From Actinomycetota bacterium (lineage in GTDB: Bacteria > Actinomycetota > Actinomycetes > S36-B12 > CAIYMF01), in assembly GCA_026393115.1 (NCBI GenBank), contig JAPLAU010000028.1:211338-275337 (forward strand): a stretch of 64,000 nucleotides of DNA. The letters are read 5' to 3'. How positions within the stretch are numbered: position 1 is the stretch's first letter; every line of letters starts with the position of its first letter. Below are positions 17,401 to 24,692 of the stretch, one piece after another. The position numbers were made by a program, and so were the translations under genes. The notes under the pieces were generated by a model. The model ran no database searches. It saw only the letters and a list, made by a program, of their open reading frames with translations, and had not been told where the DNA came from.

Positions 17401-17476
17401 CGACAGTGACGCCAAGAATCCACCACCGCCACGGAGCAAAGCTCCCGGAGGGCTCACTGATGGTCTCGTTCGGCAT
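14387..17476 (-). CDS. Membrane PAS-GGDEF-EAL cyclic-di-GMP protein
   Basis: The 1029-residue protein has about eight to nine membrane helices (15-340), a PAS-like domain (about 455-560), a GGDEF domain and an EAL domain. The cyclase motif ARIGGDEF (about 650) is intact, with the inhibitory I-site RxxD as REGD just upstream. The EAL motif EALARW (about 780), Asn in VNLSPRQ, DDFGTG (about 906) and EGIETESQ are kept, so both synthesis and hydrolysis of c-di-GMP are possible. The catalytic Lys region reads LKLAREF rather than the usual LKIDRSF. AGAAGGGG precedes the ATG. Confidence 0.93.
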   Translation of the reverse strand: MPNETISEPSGSFAPWRWWILGVTVVGLCVAFLVRGTAPSTASLALAGALQLLLLAASIAVIASALRSAPRVARPIWILVLAGFVILLVVNAYGLIANPDHLLHFAEGAAHPEDFGTFSDLIFALAYVPVVIAALLLVRFTNADIDRASALDALIVFVVGALIASQFIIGPAWAASGQDASVLLPYLINVTIDLAGVSFVARMWFSTTRNAQQWARFLAIAVFAIGITDLVSLAARVAAEGTSSRGIALPGIGFVVAVAMVGAAALHPSRSVVDPRDPLHTTDTRLRTLLTLGLATLTPLLIEVSSHARINDAGHQLLVPIYLIISVLIIVRIAALLTAYHRASVRNQIVQAAALENIPNREALNERLPKWVMALIDDIHAESMLVEPGDIWHATPSHVSTFATGDQPTDPSLAVATGYVLPRATRESLTVFARVVGALIERTDARAAFVSMSTERRISELLENSAEAIVIVDNSLGIHYATSALGQFTSTSPHQLTGTSLLSVVAEEDHDAARDLLLKSHVAGRDVRQLRVAAPSGTRLCEFIAVSQTGSSQTVLTIRDITEQRKLQDELARRALYDPLTGLANRDLFRDRLRHALVRHERHGAEFAVLMLDLDDFKEINDSLGHPAGDEMLKIVSERITDTLREGDTAARIGGDEFALVLEDVRTSCDVAIVAERLLARINKPIVLEGRELFPAASIGVVASRPTMTVQEAERDADLALYQAKGRGKNQWALFENELHRAAVQRMALISELRTAIERGEIVPWYQPIVELQSGAIAGIEALARWEHPQRGIVSPAEFIAVAEDSGLIVELGMSMLRRSLFELAAMHAANPHLAQLRLTVNLSPRQMLDPALPAKVSAALAESGVKPGQLIFEITEGVLLPDGGVPLDRLEKIRDLGVDVYIDDFGTGWSSLGYLRTMPVAGLKLAREFIEGLPNPSQLGLVTAIHDLATNLDLDEIIAEGIETESQRLTLLRQGYRFGQGYLLGRPVPPMELAGLLTDMVFAQWSKSGDNNAIQLLPTSESLAIELD

Positions 17477-17670
17477 GCGGGCCCCTTCTGCGCGGCGAAA
17501 GTCTGGCAGGGCCGCCGTGATTACTGAGTGTGTTCACGCGGTTACTCGCAGATGCTACTTGATACGCATCGTGCCCGAAAGGCATGCCGCCGAATCTTGC
17601 GTGTTTACCCACACAGCACTTCAGCCCCCGGCCGTGAGGCCGAGGGCTGAAGTTGAGGCGTCGTGTCGCG
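17477..17670 (-). terminator. cspA-like gene 3' region with stem-loop at 17618-17653
   Basis: A 16-bp stem, ACTTCAGCCCCCGGCC pairing with GGCCGAGGGCTGAAGT (one wobble), and a GTGA loop lie just past the cold-shock stop. No T-run follows on the minus strand, so this is a candidate terminator only. The rest of the gap shows no gene. Confidence 0.55.
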
Positions 17671-17874
17671 TCAGATGGCGCGGACGGCGTCTGCCTGCGG
17701 GCCCTTGGGGCCAGCGGTGATTTCGAACTCGACGCGCTGGTTCTCGTCGAGCGAACGGTAGCCGTCCGACTGAATCGCGCTGTAGTGCACAAACACGTCG
17801 GGTCCTTCGCCATCCTGGGCGATGAAGCCGTAGCCCTTTTCAGCGTTGAACCACTTGACAGTGCCCTGAGCCAT
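17671..17874 (-). CDS. Cold-shock protein (CspA family)
   Basis: The 67-residue single cold-shock domain has RNP1 KGYGFIAQ (14-21) and RNP2 VFVHYSAI (28-35). It binds single-stranded RNA or DNA as a chaperone. GAAGGAAAG precedes the ATG. The divergent neighbour starts at 18131, leaving about 250 bases upstream; a long 5' untranslated region is usual for cold-shock genes and would fit here. Confidence 0.95.
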   Translation of the reverse strand: MAQGTVKWFNAEKGYGFIAQDGEGPDVFVHYSAIQSDGYRSLDENQRVEFEITAGPKGPQADAVRAI

Positions 17875-18118
17875 ATCTTTCCTTCTCAATCTTTGTGCTG
17901 TGTCCCCCCAGCTGTTCGCCGGGGTTCGGCCTCCGCACGGTGCATCGGCCGTGGATGCGGCGTTGGTATCGACGTGAGCGGGGCGGACACAGGGGACCGA
18001 CCGTGCTTCGCTTTCCACGGGCGTCCGATCGAACGAGCGAGGAACCGCAACTGCAACCAACCATTACCTTACCACGGAGGACCCCTGAGGCCAGAGTGTT
18101 CTCAAACTGGCGGCGGCG
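17875..18118 (-). promoter_or_regulatory. Upstream region of the cold-shock gene (probable long 5' leader)
   Basis: The 244 bases hold no recognisable gene. Near 18060-18085 the minus strand reads GGTAAGGTAATGG, a plausible -10 area, which would give a leader of about 180 bases. This is inference from position and base composition only. Confidence 0.3.
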
Positions 18119-18124
18119 TACCGT
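18119..18124 (+). promoter_or_regulatory. -10-like element of the SURF1-N-like small membrane protein gene
   Basis: TACCGT ends 6 nt before the ATG at 18131. Confidence 0.5.
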
Positions 18125-18130
18125 GGAGTC

Positions 18131-18433
18131 ATGATCCGGTACGCCTTGGCTCCTCGCTGGTGGCTCATGCACCTCGTGGTCGCGGCACTGTTCGTCGGAT
18201 GTATCAAACTTGGCCTCTGGCAGTGGGACGCAGGTCACGTCGTGGACGCCGAGGATTCGGGCCTCGGTGGCCACCTGCGCAATGACATCTACGCCGTTCA
18301 ATGGTGGTTCTTTGGTGCGTTTGGGCTGTGGTTCTGGACTCGATTCCTTCGTGACCAGAAAGTGGCCGATGAGGAATGGCAAGCGGAAGCCGCCCGCGAA
18401 TCCGCTGAATCTCCCGATAGCCTGACCTCGTGA
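18131..18433 (+). CDS. Small membrane protein resembling the N-terminus of SURF1
   Basis: The 100-residue protein starts RYALAPRWWLMHLVV and has LGLWQWD, both like the start of SURF1 cytochrome-oxidase assembly factors, followed by a second membrane helix (about 57-74). The SURF1 body is missing, so it is not a SURF1 protein in full. It overlaps the next gene by 4 bases (GTGA), so the two are coupled. Function unknown. Confidence 0.72.
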   Translation: MIRYALAPRWWLMHLVVAALFVGCIKLGLWQWDAGHVVDAEDSGLGGHLRNDIYAVQWWFFGAFGLWFWTRFLRDQKVADEEWQAEAARESAESPDSLTS

Positions 18434-18807
18434 GTACCCCAGCGCCTGATGAGGCCAAACTGCGTGGCATTCGGGGTGCCCTGACCCGATATCGGGTGAT
18501 GGCCTGGGTAACTGGTGTGGTGTTGGCGAGCATGACCGTGGCCTTGGTGTGGTTCACAGTCGCGGGTGTCGATAAGGGTGACCGACCCTTCTGGTACTCG
18601 GTCGGTTGGATCAGCCACGGCTGGCTGTTCGTCATTTACCTCGTGACGGCGGTCGATCTGGCCACGAGGGTGCGCTGGAAGCCATTGCGCGCGATTGTGA
18701 TGATGGCGGCGGGCACAATCCCCTTCGCCTCATTCTTTGCCGAGGCGTGGGCGCGTCGCGATGTTCAGGCGCGTTTCCCGGGGCTGGCGGATAAGCCCAC
18801 CGTCTGA
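18430..18807 (+). CDS. DUF3817 integral membrane protein
   Basis: The 125-residue protein has three membrane segments and the DUF3817 pattern: ALTRYRVMAWVTG near the start, the conserved GWISHGWLFVIYL in the middle, and AGTIPFASFFAE towards the end. The family is typical of actinobacteria; no function is established. The GTG start overlaps the stop of the preceding membrane-protein gene. Confidence 0.88.
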   Translation: MSTPAPDEAKLRGIRGALTRYRVMAWVTGVVLASMTVALVWFTVAGVDKGDRPFWYSVGWISHGWLFVIYLVTAVDLATRVRWKPLRAIVMMAAGTIPFASFFAEAWARRDVQARFPGLADKPTV

Positions 18808-18909
18808 TTCGGGTTTGACCGCCTGCTGTATCGGGAAGAGTGGAATGTTCGGTGGACCTTCACCGACGGTCGCGTCTGCGGCCACCGGCCACGACCAAGG
18901 AGTACCACC

Positions 18910-19275
18910 ATGGCCAGCACCCCCCGATCCGCTTCCTTCACTGCCGCCGCCGCACACACGGTGGTCTCTGACGGTCCGAGTGGCTTCCTTCGCAGGCTGG
19001 CGTCGATTCCGGCCATGTTGCGTGACAGCCTCACCGGCCGGTTCACCGGTATTGGTCGCGGCAAGTTGCTGGTGATGGGGCTCGCTGCGCTCTACATCGT
19101 GTCGCCTATCGACTTCCTTCCCGAAGCGTTGCTGACGATCCCGGGACTCGCCGACGACGCCGTGATCGGTGCGTGGTTGGTGGCCGTGTTGGTGACTTCA
19201 ACTGACGACTACCTGGCCTGGCGTGGCGACAGTGTGGCAGCCGCCAATGTCGTGCCCGGCGTGGTCGTGAACTGA
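18910..19275 (+). CDS. DUF1232 (YkvA family) membrane-associated protein
   Basis: The 121-residue protein carries the DUF1232 motif ALYIVSPIDFLPEALLTIPGLADDAV (about 60-85), a membrane-associated helical hairpin of unknown function. AAGGAG lies 8 bases before the ATG. It follows the DUF3817 gene by 102 bases that show nothing else of note. Confidence 0.88.
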   Translation: MASTPRSASFTAAAAHTVVSDGPSGFLRRLASIPAMLRDSLTGRFTGIGRGKLLVMGLAALYIVSPIDFLPEALLTIPGLADDAVIGAWLVAVLVTSTDDYLAWRGDSVAAANVVPGVVVN

Positions 19276-19345
19276 TTGGTCGCTGGCTGGGCGCGCATCG
19301 GGCTACAGTGAGGCCTTCACGTTCACTGACCCACGGAGGAATCTC

Positions 19346-19747
19346 ATGAAGCGCACCATTGCCGCGGCGGCTGCCACGGTTGTTCTCGTCGCCGGCCTCG
19401 TGGGATGCGGCAAGGTCGAGGAAATCAAGGACCAGGCCTGCACCGCACTCAGCGGACTCTCAGGTCAGGTTTCCGATGTCTCGTCTGGCAAGGATGAGAA
19501 GACTGTTGGCGACGCGACCACTGCGTTGACGACCCTCAATGACAAGTTGACCACCGCCAAGAACAGCGCTAACCCGGCAGCGGGCGCGCTGATCGAGAAG
19601 GTGCAGGGGGCCATCACGACGGCGCTCGACAAGGCCAAGGGAGTTGACCCGTCAACTCCGCTCAAGGACGTGCCCGCACTGTCGGAGGCAGAAGCCAAGA
19701 TCAAGGACTCTTTCAGCAGCGTGACGACCGAGCTGAAGTGCGCCTGA
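19346..19747 (+). CDS. Small secreted lipoprotein, paralogue of 22566-22982
   Basis: The 133-residue precursor has a basic N-terminus, a hydrophobic stretch and the lipobox LVGC (Cys21), so it is predicted to be acylated and anchored outside the membrane. The mature part is helical and rich in Lys, Thr and Ala. One Cys near the N-terminus (QACTAL) and one at the C-terminus (LKCA) could form a disulfide. The gene has an ACGGAGG ribosome-binding site. A second protein of the same design is at 22566. Function unknown. Confidence 0.82.
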   Translation: MKRTIAAAAATVVLVAGLVGCGKVEEIKDQACTALSGLSGQVSDVSSGKDEKTVGDATTALTTLNDKLTTAKNSANPAAGALIEKVQGAITTALDKAKGVDPSTPLKDVPALSEAEAKIKDSFSSVTTELKCA

Positions 19748-19754
19748 TCTGAAG

Positions 19755-20744
19755 TTATCCGTTGCCCGCGTCCACCACATGGTGGGCGCGGGCAACGTAC
19801 GTTCCGGTCAGAGCGGCGTGGTCAAGCACCACGCCATCGTCGTAACGACCAATTCCGCCCGAGGTGAAGAGCCCGGTTGACCGATCGCGTGCCTCACTCC
19901 ACACCCGTTCGAGGTAGCCGTCGATGAAGTTGAGCAGCGTGGAATCAAGGTACCCAGACGGCAGGTGTAGTAGTTCGCGCATCAGGATCGCGTTGAACGC
20001 GGGGGGATGGGCCCACAGTCGATCCGATGTGAACATCGTGGCGGTGCGGTGTGCCAACTCCACAGCGCCGTCGACGTCACCGAGTTCGGCAAGCAGGCCA
20101 ATCGTGAGGCCCTGGTTGTAGGTGTAAATCGCGGTATCGATGGATGAGTCGGCCCGCCGATGGTCGCGGATGAGTCCGTCGTCATTTTTCAATGTGCGCA
20201 GTATGAAGTTCAGACATCCTGAGCCGAGGGCGGCCAACGCGGCGCCCCGCGAACCTTTCAGCCGCGACGCAAGTCGCACGGCGGCCAAACCGGTCGATCC
20301 GGTTGAGCACGCGTTGTGAGTGTCGCCTCCTTCGACCCAGCCGATTCCACTCTGGGCGTCGTCAAATGTGGTGGCACCGGTGCGCAGGTAGGCGATGAGG
20401 CGCTCGGCCAACTCTGTGCCGTGAGCTCGGTCGGGAAAGTCAAGTGCGGCCAACGCGATCCAGGCATTGTCGTCGTAGTAGCGACGTCGATTACTGGGGC
20501 GCTCGCTATAACTGTCACCGCGACGGAAAGTTTCCAGTGCAGTGACCAGTCGGGGCAGGTCGTTGTCAGCGCGGTCGTCGTGAGGCGCGAGTACGGCCGC
20601 GGTGTGCAGTACTTGGCTGAAGGGCCACAGCGGAACACTGGCGAATCGGCGAGGTTCGTGCACGACGTAGCGCGGGCCCCGAGCGCGCAGCAACGGTTGC
20701 AGTGATGCCCATCCAGTGCGTGCTCGATAGATCGAATCGGTCAC
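19755..20744 (-). CDS. Glycoside hydrolase family 76-like enzyme
   Basis: The 329-residue protein has an (alpha/alpha)6-type pattern with the GH76 features YYDDNAWIALA (about 88-98), IYTYNQG (about 207-213) and GSTGLAA. Family 76 enzymes are alpha-1,6-mannanases; actinobacteria have alpha-mannan lipids and glycans. No signal peptide is visible, so it would act in the cytoplasm, unlike the usual secreted members. The usual catalytic Asp pair of the family (DD) matches YDD at about 89-91. It is 8 bases downstream of a TetR gene on the same strand, suggesting regulation by it. Confidence 0.8.
   Translation of the reverse strand: MTDSIYRARTGWASLQPLLRARGPRYVVHEPRRFASVPLWPFSQVLHTAAVLAPHDDRADNDLPRLVTALETFRRGDSYSERPSNRRRYYDDNAWIALAALDFPDRAHGTELAERLIAYLRTGATTFDDAQSGIGWVEGGDTHNACSTGSTGLAAVRLASRLKGSRGAALAALGSGCLNFILRTLKNDDGLIRDHRRADSSIDTAIYTYNQGLTIGLLAELGDVDGAVELAHRTATMFTSDRLWAHPPAFNAILMRELLHLPSGYLDSTLLNFIDGYLERVWSEARDRSTGLFTSGGIGRYDDGVVLDHAALTGTYVARAHHVVDAGNG
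19760..19797. terminator. Near-perfect 38-bp palindrome, bidirectional terminator candidate
   Basis: The arms CGTTGCCCGCG and CGCGGGCAACG flank an inner CCACCA-CA-TGGTGG hairpin, with one G-T pair. It lies between the ends of two convergent genes and inside the last codons of the GH76 gene. No T-run adjoins it. Confidence 0.65.
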
Positions 20745-20752
20745 GTGACGTA

Positions 20753-21961
20753 CTACGCCTGGTCAAGCAGGGGCACTGCGACCACATCAAATGGCAGCGT
20801 CCACGCCTCCGGGATGAGGGTCGCGGTCATGTAGGTTCCAAAACCCAGAGCGAGTCCCCAGTGCACTGCGGCAATGGCCTCGGCCCGCTTGTCGGGAGGT
20901 GTTCCTGCCGTGACTCGTTCGAGCACGCCGGCCTCAATCTCAATGGTGTGAGCCTTCATGCGCGGTTCGTGCCACGACAAACGCAATTGCTCGAGCGAGA
21001 GCATCCGGGCTGATGAGTGTTCGGGCCGAAGTGCTTCACGAAGGAAGACGGCTTCGGAAATTGCAGGGCTATAGCGCGCCGCGAGATCAGCGGCCATGTC
21101 GAGGTTGAGTGTGAATCCCTCCTGGAGGGCGCGCGACGCCGCGTCGAGGAAGAGGTCGAGTTTCGTTGGGTAACGCCCGTAGAGCATTCCCTCGGAAACG
21201 CCGGCAGCGGCGACAATGCGTCCGGTGGTGGCCGCTTGGTATCCCCGCTCTCCGACGACGAGTAGCGCTGCGGAGAGAAGGTCGTCGAGCGAGGGATCGC
21301 CGGTGTGGACGCGGGCCACCAGCATGTGATCGGCCCGATCGTCGGGCAGTGGTTGGGGGATGGCAGGACGCGAAAGTGCGGTGGCAAACTCGGCGACGAG
21401 CGGCGACCAGTCATGCTCGTCAACCCCCGGTCGGCGCGAGGCGAGATACAGCCCGAGTGCAGTAATCACGACGTAGATCGCGCGCGCGGCGTCTTGGGGA
21501 CTGCCCCCGTCTGCGGGCAGTGGGTAGTCGCTCAGTGAGGCGAGCACGCTCGCAGCGACGGACTGGCGCAGCGCCTCGTCGAGCAAGGTCGCCGCCACGA
21601 GGTCGATCCCGGTGTCGAGTACCCCGGTGGGTGCAATGAACGGTGTGAGCGCTGCCTCGATCGCTGGTATGTCGGGTGTCTCGGTGTCGGGCCTGAGAAC
21701 GAGCTTCAACAGCAGGGCGAGTCGTTCGGTGAGTTCGGGGCCTGCTCCGGCGTCCCAGAGGGCGCATCCGAGGCGACTGCGGTCGCCGAAGCGGTCATAG
21801 AGCGGCCGGGTGCTGAGCCCGGCGTCCTTGGCCACCGCGGTAAAGGCGAGTTCGTCCCAGCCGCGTTGGGACAGGGTGTGCGCAGCTGCACCGAGGAGTA
21901 CCTCGTCGTTTGCCGCGGCGCGTCGCGATCGTGATCGCGGACTCGCCTGCTCGGTCGTCAC
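20753..21961 (-). CDS. Double-domain TetR family regulator
   Basis: The 402-residue protein contains two TetR-like helix-turn-helix regions. The first reads LAFTAVAKDAGLSTRPLYDRFGDRS near residues 36-60; the second, around 220-265, reads ATTGRIVAAAGVSEGMLYGRY. Normal TetR proteins are about 200 residues with one domain, so this looks like a fused pair of half-regulators. It probably controls the GH76 gene 8 bases downstream. GTG at 21961 is leaderless by its TAACCT at 6 nt. Confidence 0.85.
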   Translation of the reverse strand: MTTEQASPRSRSRRAAANDEVLLGAAAHTLSQRGWDELAFTAVAKDAGLSTRPLYDRFGDRSRLGCALWDAGAGPELTERLALLLKLVLRPDTETPDIPAIEAALTPFIAPTGVLDTGIDLVAATLLDEALRQSVAASVLASLSDYPLPADGGSPQDAARAIYVVITALGLYLASRRPGVDEHDWSPLVAEFATALSRPAIPQPLPDDRADHMLVARVHTGDPSLDDLLSAALLVVGERGYQAATTGRIVAAAGVSEGMLYGRYPTKLDLFLDAASRALQEGFTLNLDMAADLAARYSPAISEAVFLREALRPEHSSARMLSLEQLRLSWHEPRMKAHTIEIEAGVLERVTAGTPPDKRAEAIAAVHWGLALGFGTYMTATLIPEAWTLPFDVVAVPLLDQA

Positions 21962-21967
21962 CCTCGC

Positions 21968-21973
21968 AGGTTA
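21968..21973 (-). promoter_or_regulatory. -10-like element of the TetR gene
   Basis: TAACCT ends 6 nt before the GTG at 21961. Confidence 0.45.
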
Positions 21974-22055
21974 GGCCACCGCTGCCAGTGATGACGGGTC
22001 GGACGGCGTGGACGTGCAGGAGTTGCGGCAACCGGTCGGGCCAAGGGACTGGACA

Positions 22056-22078
22056 AGTAAAGTGAACTGTGCTTTACT
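22056..22078. promoter_or_regulatory. Inverted repeat in the TetR/WhiB intergenic region
   Basis: Perfect 7-bp arms AGTAAAG and CTTTACT with a 9-base spacer lie between the divergent TetR and WhiB genes. This is a likely operator, but which regulator binds it cannot be told. The TTTACT arm could also serve as part of the WhiB promoter. Confidence 0.5.
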
Positions 22079-22129
22079 AAAGGTTCCTGATCGACCGCTC
22101 AGTATTGTGACTATTCGAGGAGGCCCCTG

Positions 22130-22495
22130 GTGGCACAACTTCCGTTGGCTCAGGTTCCCGCCGACATGCAGTGGGATTGGCAAGAACTCGGCGCCTGCCG
22201 CGATCGTGAACTGAGCCTGTTCTTTCACCCGGTGAATGCTCGAGGGCGCGCTCGTCGCGACCGCGAAGCGGCGGCAAAGTCGGTATGTGGCTCATGTGTG
22301 GTTCGCGCAGAATGCCTCGATTACGCCATTCGCTCGCGTGAGCCCTACGGAGTGTGGGGTGGCTTGAGCGAAGACGAGCGCGAGGCGATCTTCGCGACCC
22401 TTCCCTCGATCGACTCCTCGCGCGAGCCGGGCGATGGTCTGCGTGCCGTGCGCGATGCCCTCGGCGACATCGACCTCCTCGCCGTCACTGCCTGA
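22130..22495 (+). CDS. WhiB-family iron-sulfur regulator
   Basis: The 121-residue protein has the four WhiB cysteines C23, C53, C56 and C62 that hold a [4Fe-4S] cluster, and the GVWGG turn (74-78) typical of the family. It would bind the principal sigma factor and regulate transcription. A long acidic tail follows. The GTG start has GGAGG 9 bases upstream. Its place in the WhiB1/2/3 scheme is not assigned; the layout with DRELSLFFHP before the cluster is WhiB2-like. Confidence 0.92.
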   Translation: MAQLPLAQVPADMQWDWQELGACRDRELSLFFHPVNARGRARRDREAAAKSVCGSCVVRAECLDYAIRSREPYGVWGGLSEDEREAIFATLPSIDSSREPGDGLRAVRDALGDIDLLAVTA

Positions 22496-22565
22496 ATGGC
22501 AATTGAGCTCGGCCGCTTCGTCCCTTCCCTCCCATGACCTTTCCGCCACTGAATTGAGGTAACCC

Positions 22566-22982
22566 ATGATTCGCCGAGTTGCTACTCCACTGCTCGCCAG
22601 CACCCTGCTGCTCGGACTTGCCGCATGTGGTGCGCAGACCAGCGCTTCCGATGGCAGTAGTCCGGAAGTATGTTCGGCGATGAATTCGGCAAAGGACTCG
22701 ATCACGTCGTTCGCCGATAGCTCCGGCGAGAAGACTGTGGGTGACGTGCAGACCAAGCTCACGTCCATCAGTGGCCAGTTGGATACGGCGAAGAGCAAGT
22801 CAACCGGCTTGGCCCAGGCCATCATCGGCAACCTGCAGTCATCGGTTGGCGCGGCGACACAGGCTCTGCAGGGTGTGAGCCCCGACAGTCCCATCAGTGA
22901 CCTGCCGAGCGGCTTTGCTGGCTCGCGTACGAAGGTGAAGACGACCTTCGACGAGGTGTACACCAAGTTGCAGTGTTCGTGA
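22566..22982 (+). CDS. Small secreted lipoprotein, paralogue of 19346-19747
   Basis: The 138-residue precursor has a signal peptide and lipobox LAAC (Cys21). The mature helical domain shares the EKTVGD motif and overall pattern with the lipoprotein at 19346. One Cys early (EVCSAM) and one two residues from the end (LQCS) repeat the possible disulfide. A GAGGTAA ribosome-binding site precedes the ATG. It lies just before an ABC exporter pair, which may be co-transcribed. Function unknown. Confidence 0.8.
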   Translation: MIRRVATPLLASTLLLGLAACGAQTSASDGSSPEVCSAMNSAKDSITSFADSSGEKTVGDVQTKLTSISGQLDTAKSKSTGLAQAIIGNLQSSVGAATQALQGVSPDSPISDLPSGFAGSRTKVKTTFDEVYTKLQCS

Positions 22983-23001
22983 TCGCGCGCGGAGCGCAGT
23001 C

Positions 23002-23910
23002 ATGATCGAGTGCACCGGTCTCGGTAAGTCGTACGGCACGACGCGAGCCGTCGACAACATGTCGTTCATCATTCCCGATGGCTTGGTGACCGGCTTCCTC
23101 GGACCCAACGGCTCGGGCAAGTCCACGTCGATGCGGCTCATGCTCGGACTCGACTTCGGTGAGGGCACGACTCTCTTCGACGGCAGGAAACTTGCCGACC
23201 TTGAGTCGACGACCAAAATCGTTGGTGCGCACCTCGACGCCAAGAACTTCCACCCCACGCGAACCGCTCGCGATCACCTACGCATGCTTGGGCAAGAAGC
23301 ACAGGTGTCGAATGCACGTGTCGACGAGGTCATCGATCTTCTGGGTCTGGCATCGGTAGCGAACAAGGCGCCCGGCGGTTTCTCGTTAGGAATGGGACAG
23401 CGACTAGGCCTCGCGGGAGCCATTCTTGCTTCGCCGAAGACGCTCCTGCTTGATGAGCCTGCCAATGGCCTTGACCCCCAGTCGATTCACTGGCTGCGTG
23501 ACTTCTTGCGCGACTACGCCGCCGAAGGCAACTCGGTGTTCGTGTCGAGCCACCTGCTATCGGAAATGGAATTGCTAGCCGATCACTTGGTGGTGATTGC
23601 CAAGGGCCGCTTGATGGCCGACGAGTCGATGGACGAGTTCGTGGCGCGCAGCAAGGCAGACGTGCTCGTTCGCACGGTGCCCGAATTCGACGCGATGTTG
23701 TCGGCCGCACTGCGCGAGCGTGGTGCCGAGGTGCTTGATGAAGATGGCGCATTCGCGGTGTCCGGTGTTGAGGCGGCGCAGATCGGCATGATGGCGCACG
23801 AACTTGGCGCTCCGGTACTCGAACTCACCGTGAGGCAGGCATCTCTTGAACAGGCCTTCCTCGAAATCACTGAAGGTCAACAGGGCTTCCGCACTGGAGG
23901 CTCGAAATGA
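23002..23910 (+). CDS. ABC-2 exporter ATPase
   Basis: The 302-residue ATPase has Walker A GPNGSGKST (34-42), a degenerate signature FSLGMGQRLGLA, Walker B LLLDEPANGLDP and His in VSSHLLSEME. This pattern matches bacitracin/lantibiotic-type and actinobacterial ABC-2 exporters. It overlaps the permease gene by 4 bases (ATGA). Substrate unknown. Confidence 0.92.
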   Translation: MIECTGLGKSYGTTRAVDNMSFIIPDGLVTGFLGPNGSGKSTSMRLMLGLDFGEGTTLFDGRKLADLESTTKIVGAHLDAKNFHPTRTARDHLRMLGQEAQVSNARVDEVIDLLGLASVANKAPGGFSLGMGQRLGLAGAILASPKTLLLDEPANGLDPQSIHWLRDFLRDYAAEGNSVFVSSHLLSEMELLADHLVVIAKGRLMADESMDEFVARSKADVLVRTVPEFDAMLSAALRERGAEVLDEDGAFAVSGVEAAQIGMMAHELGAPVLELTVRQASLEQAFLEITEGQQGFRTGGSK

Positions 23911-24605
23911 AGCGGGCTATCGCGTACGAACGAGTTCGGGCGTTCACCATTCGCTCAACGTTCGTCTTTCCGCTGGCGGGTGTGGCCTTCACCTGGGCCA
24001 TCGCACTGTTCCTGATTCTCACCGCGCCAGCCGGGTCTGACATCGGGCTAGCAGGACTCGTTGGTCAGGTGTACTCACCGATCAGTGCACTGTTCGTCAC
24101 CATTCCGTTTGCGCAGGCCTTTGGCCACGACTACCGCGACGGAACGATTCGGCTCACGCTCGGCGAATTTCCGAACCGCACTCAGGTGTATCTCGCCAAG
24201 TTAATCGTGCCTGCGGTAGTCGCGGTGTGTGCGGTGATCATCGCGGTGCTCGGAGTAGCGGTGATCGCCACACTTGGGCCTTCATCGGGATTCGACGCGC
24301 TGCCTGCCCTGCTCCTTCGTGAGTCTTTGTTCACGGTCATGTGGGGTGTGATGGTCGCGGCGATCACTGTGCTGACACGCTCAATGCCGGCGGGTGTCAC
24401 GGGGTTGCTCATCTGGTGGCTTCTTGTTGAGCAACTCATCGGAAGCTTGCTGTCGAAGTTCCCCTTCGTCTTTAACTTGCTGCCGCTCAACAATGGTGTG
24501 TTGTGGGCGCAATCGGGTGCCGTGCAGCCGGGCCTGATCATGTTGCTGGCGACGGTCGTGCTCGGTGTCGTGGGTTACGTGAGGTTCACGCGTCGCGACG
24601 CCTAG
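23907..24605 (+). CDS. ABC-2 exporter permease
   Basis: The 232-residue protein has six hydrophobic segments, a central FGHDYRDGTIRLTL motif that is typical of ABC-2 permeases of this class, and short loops. It forms the membrane half of the exporter encoded with 23002-23910, with translational coupling by ATGA overlap. Confidence 0.9.
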   Translation: MKRAIAYERVRAFTIRSTFVFPLAGVAFTWAIALFLILTAPAGSDIGLAGLVGQVYSPISALFVTIPFAQAFGHDYRDGTIRLTLGEFPNRTQVYLAKLIVPAVVAVCAVIIAVLGVAVIATLGPSSGFDALPALLLRESLFTVMWGVMVAAITVLTRSMPAGVTGLLIWWLLVEQLIGSLLSKFPFVFNLLPLNNGVLWAQSGAVQPGLIMLLATVVLGVVGYVRFTRRDA

Positions 24606-24692
24606 CCATCTCGTGTCGCTGGGTCACTCGCACTCAGATAGCGTTCCCCTCGCGACCCGAGGCGGGTTAGCAACAATTCTCCGGAGGCATTG

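Noticed and set aside
17653..18285. Plus-strand frame of 210 codons over the cold-shock gene
   Set aside because: It is opposite to the cold-shock coding region, has no ribosome-binding site and no recognisable domain.
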